Assembly: GCF_000948985.2 (NCBI RefSeq)
Contig: NZ_CP059733.1
Coordinates: 6,572,001 to 6,636,000, forward strand
Direction: 5' to 3'
From: Thalassomonas viridans
GTDB lineage: Bacteria > Pseudomonadota > Gammaproteobacteria > Enterobacterales > Alteromonadaceae
Length of the DNA: 64,000 bases
Shown here: one piece after another, positions 48,001 through 57,000 of the stretch
Layout of the letters: each line of letters starts with the position of its first letter
How positions within the stretch are numbered: the first letter of the stretch is position 1
Notes under the pieces: model-generated
The model's database searches: none
What the model saw: the letters and a program-made list of their open reading frames with translations, nothing else
What the model was told of the DNA's origin: nothing
Position numbers and translations under genes: made by a program

Positions 48001-51000
48001 AAATACTCCTGCCAGAAAGCCTGCTGGTCGGCGGCGGCATCACTTGCCAACCACAGGGACTGCTGGTAGCAGTAATCCCTGTATTGGCGGCTATCCGTGG
48101 CGAGTTCACCGCTGCGATAAGCCATGTCTAGATCCCGGAACAGGGTATTCAGGGACCAGCCGTCCAGCACTATATGGTGGACACTCAGGGCCAGGAGCAC
48201 ATCTGCTTTGCCCTGGATTAACGTCAGCCTCAACAACGGGCCGCAAGTCAGATCAAATGCCCGGTTATTCAGCTCGTTGGCATAGGCAAGCGCCTGTTCG
48301 CTGTCGGCAAAATCTTTTTGCTCTACGGTTAATTGCGGTGCAGCACCAGCGACCCGGACCACAGCCTGTTCCGTTTCCTTAAACTGCTCTTTTAAAGCCG
48401 GATGTGCTTCGGTTAATAACTCCAATGCCCGGCCCAGTTTTTCCCGATCCGGTAAAGCGGACAAACGTAATACCAGATTGATGTTATAGGCGGTATTTTC
48501 CGACTCCATTTGCTGCATAAAGAACATACGACTTTGCGCCGGTGACGCCAGCTCAAAGTCTTGCGGGGCACGGGCCGAGAAAATATCATTTGCCGTATCA
48601 CTGACGATCGCCAGCTCGTCTATTACGGCGGCGATTGCCGTTAGCTCCTGATGAACAAAGACGCTGGCGGCGGGAAGTTCCACTGAAAAGTGTTCACGCA
48701 CTTTTTTGAGCAGCTGCATCACCAACAGGGAGTTGCCTCCCAGACGGAAGAAATCGTCACCGGCAAGCGGTGCTACACCTAGCAACTCCTGCCAGATAGC
48801 CGCCAGCTGCCGGGCCGTTGCCGTCAGCTCTTGATCTGAGCTGACAACCTTGCCCCAGTCTTCCTGCGTCGGCTCCGCCAGGCTGCGGCCGTCGATCTTA
48901 CCGTTCACCGTCAACTTGAAACTATCGACAAAACTGATGGTGGACGGCAACAGATAACTGCTGACTTTCTCTTTAAGCCAAACTAGCAGGTCTTCACGGT
49001 TAAGCTCACTTCCCCCGGCTTTCGGCTGGACATAAGCCGCCAGGTATTTCTGTTGATTCTGCTCCCGAACCTTAACGTAACTGGCTTCAACCTCAGGGTA
49101 TTGGTTCAGCTGCACCTGCAACTCTTCCGGCTCGATGCGGTGACCGCGGATTTTCACCTGGTTGTCTACCCGTCCCAGGAACCTGAGTACGCCGTCGTCC
49201 GTCATCACCACCAGATCGCCGGATTTATACATGGTGCCGCCACGGTAGGGATCGGCGACAAAGGCGGCCGCAGTTAAATCCTCACGGCCATTGTATCCCT
49301 GTGTCAGGCGCTCGCCTGCCAGATAAAGCTCTCCCGGAGTCCCGGCAGGCAACAGCTTGCCGTGGCTATCGAGCACATAATGGTAAGAACCGGCACAAGC
49401 ACGCCCTATGGGCGCATCCCCCTCAGCCAGCTCCTGCTCGGTAAAGGCATAAGTTGCCGAGAAGATGGTATTTTCCGTCGGGCCATAACCGTTGGCCAGC
49501 ACCCCGTTAAAGCCGCTGGTCATCAGGCGGTGACACAGGTGGGTTGGAACGGCCTCGCCCCCTACCCATAACCTGGCATAACCGTGCAGCATTTTTGGAT
49601 CATGCTGTACATACTGGCCGAATAATCCCGCAGTGATAAAGCCGTAACTGATGCCGTATTTGGCGGCGCTTAGTGCAAAACGGGCAGGTTCAAGCACATC
49701 ATCCTGATGCACCACCGCCAGGGCGGCGCCGGACAATAACGCCGACCAGATTTCAAAGGTGGCGGCGTCAAATGCCGGATTGTTCATAAAGCTCACCACC
49801 TGGGTTTCATCCAGCCCCCCCTGCTCCGGGTTAAGCACCAGGCGACTGATGGCCCTGTGGGGCATCACCACACCTTTGGGCTGACCGGTAGAGCCCGAGG
49901 TATAAATGATCTGTGCCACGCTATCGACCGGCACTGACTCCTGCGGTGAAATTTCACTGTATTGCGCCAGCGGTAATTTAGCCAGTTGCAACTGCTCGAA
50001 TGCCTGGCACGGCAAAGTACCTTCGCCGGTAAAGACATAAGCCAGCTGACATTGCTGCTGCAGATATTCCAGACGTGCCGCCGGCGAGTCCGGGGCAATA
50101 GGCACATAGGCAGCGCCGGTTTTAATGATACCCAGGGCAATCACGACCCAGTCTATGGATCTTGCCATGGCAATACCGACGTAATGCCCGGCCTCAACTC
50201 CCTGTGCCGCCAGGTAGTTGGCCAGCTGGCTTGAACGGCGATCCAGCTCACGGTAGCTGATGCTGTGATTGTCTTCCAATACCGCAGCACTATCGCCATG
50301 TTTGCCTGCAGCGGTTAAGAAACCGGAAATCAAATCAACAGTGTCACATTTAGGCTCAAATGCCGGTTGGCCCAGGGCAATCAAACTCTGAGCACGGCTT
50401 TCATCCACCAGGGAGGCTGCTTTCAGAGAGCGGCTTGCATGCTGCGCCAGCTGCCCGACAAAGTGACAGAAACCGTCCACCAGGGCTTCGGCCTGCTGCC
50501 GGTCAAACAGATCGGCAGCAAATTCAAATTCGCCGTGCAAACGTTGCTCCCGCAGGGCCATAGCCAGCAGGTAATCGAACTTGGCGGTATCATGGTTGGT
50601 AATGATTTCTTTGAATTCGAGAGCATCACCACAAACCTCGGTCTCATCATGTTCGAAGTTGAACATCATCTGGATCAATGGGTTGGTACCGGCGGTACGC
50701 TCTATCTGCATACGATCGACGATTTGCTCAAACGGGGTATCCTGATAGGCCAGCACCGTCAGCCAGTGGTTTTTCACCTGCTGGACATAATCGGCAAAGC
50801 TGCTGTCATGCTCGCATAAAGTCCTGAACGGCAAGCTGTTAACGAACATGCCGGTAATATTTTCCACCCCTTGCTGGTTGCGCCCGGCAACCGGCACCCC
50901 GACGATCAAGTCTCTTTGCCCGGTCAGGCGGGAGATATAGGCTTTAAAGGCCGACAGCAAGACCATAAACAAACTGGCATCCCAGCTTTTTGCTTGTTGC

Positions 51001-54000
51001 GCCAATAACTCGCTGGTTTCTTCACTCAGGGAGAAGCTTAAGGTGAAGCCGTTAAAATCCCTTTGTTGCGGCCGGGTTTTGTAGGTCGGCAAAGTTGCCA
51101 CCAAAGGGGCATCCGCTAATTGCTGTTGCCACCAATCCAGCTGTTTTTGTTGCTGCTTTTGATAGCTCTCGCTTTGCTGATAGGCCACCACGTCGGCAAA
51201 TTCGATACCGGAAACCGCATCTTCACGCTCGGCCAGCCTGTCATGGTAAAAGGCCTGTAAATCCGCCAGTAACACCTGACTTGACCAGGCATCGGTGATC
51301 AAATGGTGCATGCCCAGCACCAACACTGAGCTGCCATCCGGAAATTGTGCCAACAACGGATTAAATAAAGCTCCACCAAGCTCATAAGGTTTCACCGCCA
51401 CGGATTTCACCCAGGCTTCGGCAGAGATCACGGGACCGGGCTGGACCAGGCTCAACTCCTGAAAACTTTCGCTGATGTATTGGCGATAGCCGTCAGTTAA
51501 ATCCAAACGCGCCCTGAGCATGGCATGGCGCTGCTGCAACCAGTGGATGCCCGCCGCCAGCTTATCGCTGTCGACATCCCCTTTCAGACGCCAGGCCACC
51601 GGCATGTTATACAGCGGCGTACCCGGTTGTAATTGCTCGAACCATACCAGCTGCTGCTGGCTGAACGACAGGCCGAAGCGTTGCTCCGGCGCCAGTACCT
51701 GATGTTCGATAGCCGCATCCGTTGCCGGTTGCAGGCTTTCCAGGCAGGCCGCCAAATCGCTGATGCTCGGATGTTCGAACACGGCTTTAACCGTCAGGGC
51801 GCTGCCGAGCCCGTAGCGCTGACGTAGACGGGAAATCAAGCGCATTGCCAGCATGGAATGGCCGCCCAAACGGAAGAAATGGCCGTCGCGTCCTATCTGG
51901 CTCAGCGGCCGGTCCAGCATCTCGGCGTAATCTTGCGCCAGTTCGCTTTCCAGCCCCGGTAGCGGTGCTTCGCCGCCCGCCACTAACTCACTTTCGCTCA
52001 AGGACGGCAGCGATTTACGGTCGACTTTGCCGTTAGCGGTGACCGGGATCTGCTCCAGCACCAGGTAATGAGTCGGGGTCATAAAGTCCGGCAGCCAGGC
52101 TTCGGCGTGGGCCTGCAATTCGGCTACCGTCAATTCGCTTTCCAGGTAAGCCACCAATACGCCTTTTTCCAGGCTGACCACACAGCGCTTGGTTTTCGGT
52201 GCTTGTTCCAGCACAGATTCTACTTCACCTATTTCCAGGCGCATACCGCGGATCTTCACCTGGAAGTCGCGCCGTCCCAGAAACTCCAGCTCACCTTTAT
52301 TGTTGTAACGTCCCAGGTCGCCAGTGCGGTATAAACGGCTGCCCGCCTTACCGAACGGATTGGCGACAAAAGCGGCCGCCGTCAGACCGGGCGCATGCAG
52401 ATAACCACGACCAAGCACGGTTTCACCGCCGATACAGATCTCACCCACCGCCCCTTGCGGCACGGGAGCCAAGCTGTCGTCAAGCAGGTAAACACTACTG
52501 CGGGGCACCGGCTTACCGATAGGCAGCTGGGCATAACTTTGCGCCGGTGTCTGGTGCATCAGGTGCAGGGTGACGTCATCGCTGCACTCCGCCGGGCCAT
52601 AGGCATTTAACATGGGAATGTCGGGATAACGGCGGAACCAGCGGCGCGCCATTTCCGGCGGCAGGGCTTCTCCCGTCGGGATCAGGTGACGCAAGTCGCC
52701 TAAGCTGTCGTAGGCGCCGGCAGCCACTTCATCCAGCAGCTGCTGCAATTGTACTGGTACGGTTTGTAAAACCGACACTTGCCAGGTTTGCAGTTTGTTC
52801 AGGAACAATAGGGGATCGAGTACGGTATCGTCATCGAGAATCGCTACCCTGGCCCCTTTCATCAATGCCGCCAGGTATTGCCAGACGCTGATATCAAACG
52901 ACAAACCAGCGGTTTGGGCGAAGCAATCTTCGTCTGTGAAATGCAGGGCATCCAGTGCCGCCCAGTTATGGTTAACCATGCCCTTATGACTGGTCATGGC
53001 TCCTTTAGGTTTACCTGTGGTCCCCGAAGTAAAGAGCACATAGGCCAGTTGATGCGGCGAACGCAGAATAGCGGTTAAATCCACCGCCTGCGCCGCTTGG
53101 GCATCCGGGGCCACCTTAATCACATTTTCAAAAGGCCCTTCACCGGCACTGATCACTACTTTGATATTGTGCTCATCCAGCAGATTAGCGATACGTTGTG
53201 GCGGAAAGCGAGTATCAAGCGGCAGGTAGCAGCCGCCGGCCTTAAAGATCGCCAGCATGGCCACCATGACCGGGATACCGCGTTTTAAATGTACGCCGAC
53301 CGGGTCTTCAAGTTTCACGCCGCTGTTAACCAATACCATAGCCAGTTGATTCGCCTTATCATCCAGCGCTTTGTAGGTAAGAGAGCCGGAATCGTCTACC
53401 ACGGCGGTTTTGTCGCCATAGTTCTGTACCGCACGCTCGAAGACATCGAGATAATGCTCGATTTCATGTTCCGAACCTTTTTGTTCGGCAAAGGCATCAA
53501 ACAGCAGCTGATCTGCCTGGTTCAATTGCAGTAGGCCGCTTACTTTATCCCCGGGCTGAGCACAGATACCGGTTAATAACGCCAGGTATTTATCCGCCAG
53601 CGCCGAGATCCGGCTGTCGAGGTAAAGGGATTTATCATATTGCAGTACCAGTTCAATCCCCTGATTGCTGCAATCTAAAGTCACGCTGAGATCAAACTGG
53701 GCATGTCCGGCTTCGAGCTTAGTGACAGCAAGCGAAGCTTGCTCCATAGCCACCTGGTCCAGCAGAAAGCTGTTTTGCATATCGAACATCACGTTAAACA
53801 AGCCGGACTGCGGCGCGTCTACCTGCTGCACTATCTCGTCGTAAGGCAGATCCTGGTGGGCAAAGGCCCGGCGGGTATTTTCACTGACCGAATCCAGCAG
53901 CTGCAAAAAGCTTAATTCCGGATCCAGGTGATAATTCAGCGCCAGGGTATTCACGAACAAACCTAAAGTCCGGTCGATACCCGGCCAGTGACGGCCCGAA

Positions 54001-57000
54001 GTCACTGTGCCCAACACCAGATCCCGCTCGCCACAGCTGTGGCCGAGCAAGGCATAAAAAGCGCTGAGATAAACATTAAAAGCCGTGGTACCCTGCAGCG
54101 TTGCCAGCCTGGAAAGATCTGAGGCCAGCGCCTGCGGCAGCATCACCCTGTGATGTCCGGCAGGAGCATCAGTCCCGGAGGTTTTAGCAAAATCCCTCGG
54201 CAAACCGACACCCAAATTGGCATCCGCCAGATATTGCTGCCAGAAAGTCTTCTGGCGCCCGGCCTCCTGGCTATCAAGCCATAACTGCTGCTGCCTGCTA
54301 TAAGTGGCATAAGACACGGCACACGGCTCCAGGGTATCTTGCTGATAGGCCAGCTGCAGGTCTTCAAGCAAGATTTTCAGCGACCAGCCGTCGATCACTA
54401 TATGGTGGGCAACCACCAGCAAAGTCTGCTGTTCCTCAGGCCCGATCAAATAAATCCTGACCGGGCAGTCCTTATCCAGGGCAAAAGGGGTATTTTTTAA
54501 TTTCAGCAGCAGGGGTTCCAGCTCATCCTGGGAGGCCAACGGCAAGCAGGTCAATTCAAGATTATTAGCCGGCTTACGCAGCAACTTATCCCCCTGTTGA
54601 TAAAAAATATCGGTCAGGCCGCCATGGCGGGCCATCAACCGGCTAACCGCCTGCGACAGGCGCTCCGGATTCAGGCTGCCGCTGACGCTGGCGCTGAAAC
54701 CGACATTGTAGGCGACACTGTCCGGCTCCAGATCCTGCATCAGGTACATGCGCTTTTGCGCATTGGTGGCCTGGGCAAAATCATCCGAGTTGTCATCCGC
54801 CCCGGCAACCAGGGTCAGTTTCTGCGCCATATTCGCCAGCCCAGGCGATGAAAAGATATCTGCCGAAGTCAGTTGCCAGCCGCTCTGGTACAGTTGATGG
54901 ATAAGGGCGATGGCTTTAAGGGAGTCGCCGCCGCGCTGGAAGAAATGGTCACTCCTGCCCGCCTTGCATGCCAGCACCTGCTGCCAGGCATCCGCCAGCA
55001 CTTGCTCCGCTTCGCTTTCGGGCGTCAGGTATTCATGGTGCTCGCCGCGGTCTTCGTCTGTCGGCGCCGGCAGGGCGGCAGAAGAAATCTTACCGTTGGC
55101 GGTTAAGGTAAACTGTTCGACAAAAACTATCGCCGACGGCAACAGATAATGGGCCACCCGCTTTTCCAGCCAGGCCAGCAACGCCTGCCGGGTCAGCAAT
55201 GCCGGATCGGCATCTGCCTCAAGCGATACATAGGCGCAGAGATATTGCTGTCCGAGATCTTTGCGTACCTGGACATAACTTAATTTGATTTCCGGATGGC
55301 GGTTCAGCTGCACCTGCAACTCTTCCGGCTCTATCCTGTGACCGTTGATTTTAACCTGGTTGTCCACACGCCCGAGGAAATGCAGCATCCCGGTTTCGTC
55401 CTGCACCACACGGTCACCAGATTTATAGATAATGCCGCTGCGATAGTTATCTCCGACAAATACCTGCCGGGTCAGGTCTTCCTGCTGCTGGTAGCCATGA
55501 GCGACCCCCTGGCCCCCCAGGTATAATTCGCCGGGCACACCCAGCGGCAACAGGCTGGCGTAATTGTCCAGCACATAATGATAGGACCAGGCACAGGCCC
55601 GCCCCAGGGGTACGTGATCTGCGGCCAGGATACCCTGATCTAACTTGCAGGTGGTTGAGAAAATACTGTTTTCCGTCGGTCCGTAGGCACTGCACAGCAC
55701 CCCGGGGAAACCGCTGTCCAGCAGCTGGCGGCAATACTGCACCGGAATCACTTCACCGCCGGTCCAGAGTACGGAATAGCCGTGTAAAATTTTGGCATCC
55801 GTCTGCACATACTGGTTGAACAGGGCCACTGTCATAAAGCCATAACTGACCTGATATTTTGCCAGGGCCAGGCCAAAACGCCTGGCGTCCAGTACTTCTT
55901 CCTGACGGATCACCGCCAGGCAAGCGCCGCTTAATAACGCCGACCAGATTTCAAAGCTGGCGCCGTCAAAAGCGGTATTGTTCATAAAGCTCACCACCTG
56001 GTTTTCGTCCAGGCCGCCCTGCTCAGGATTGAGCACCAGGCGGCTGATGCCGCGATGCGGGGTTGCCACGCCTTTAGGACGGCCGGTGGAGCCCGAGGTA
56101 TAGATAACATGAGCCAGGGTATCCGGCGAAACTCGCTCCAGCGGCGCCTGGGTGGAATAATGTTCCAGTTCAAGTTCCGCCAGGTTAACCTGCCGGCATC
56201 CAGGGATCAGGGTCTGCAGTTGCTCAGACACCAACACCAGCGGCAAGTTACATTGCTGCTGCTGGTATTCCAGGCGGCTGGCGGGAGAATTAACATCCAG
56301 GGGCACATAAGCGGCCCCGAGCTTAATCACTGCCAGGGCGGCAAGCACCCAGTCGATTGAGCGCGGCATGGCAACACCCACCAGGGTACCGGCGCCGACT
56401 CCCTGCTCCATCAGGTAGTGGGCCAGCCGGCTGGATTTCTGATCCAGCTCCCGGTAACTCAGCCTGCTGTCCCCTTCCGCCAGGGCGGTATGTTCGGGAA
56501 AATGGGCGGCAGCCTGCAAAAAGCCGCTAACCAGATCTGTCACCTGACAGGGTTCGCTGAAATTCGGCAGGCCCATTGCCAGCAGCTCCTGCTGTTGCGT
56601 GCTGTCCACCAGGACCAGGCGGTAAAGCGGCATGTCCGGATTTTGCGCCAGTTGCTGTAGAAAGTGCACAAAGCCCGCCTGGATGGACGCTACCGATGCC
56701 GGGTTAAACATATCCAAAGCATAAACAAAACGGCCGGATGGCTTATCGCCTTCATGCTGCATCACCAGGCCCCAGTCGGCTGAACTTTTGTCTTCAACAG
56801 CTCCGTCATAAAAAGCCACCTGGCTGAGGGTGCTGATTTCAAAAGCCTGCCCGGGGTAAACTTCCTCTGCCAGGGAAACCAGCAGCCGGTGTTGCTGTTC
56901 CCTGTCCTGCCATGCCTGATAGATGCCGCCGGCACATGCCGTAAACGAAAGCTGATGGTCACACAAGACCCGCAGTACTGTCATCCGCTGCCCGGATAAA

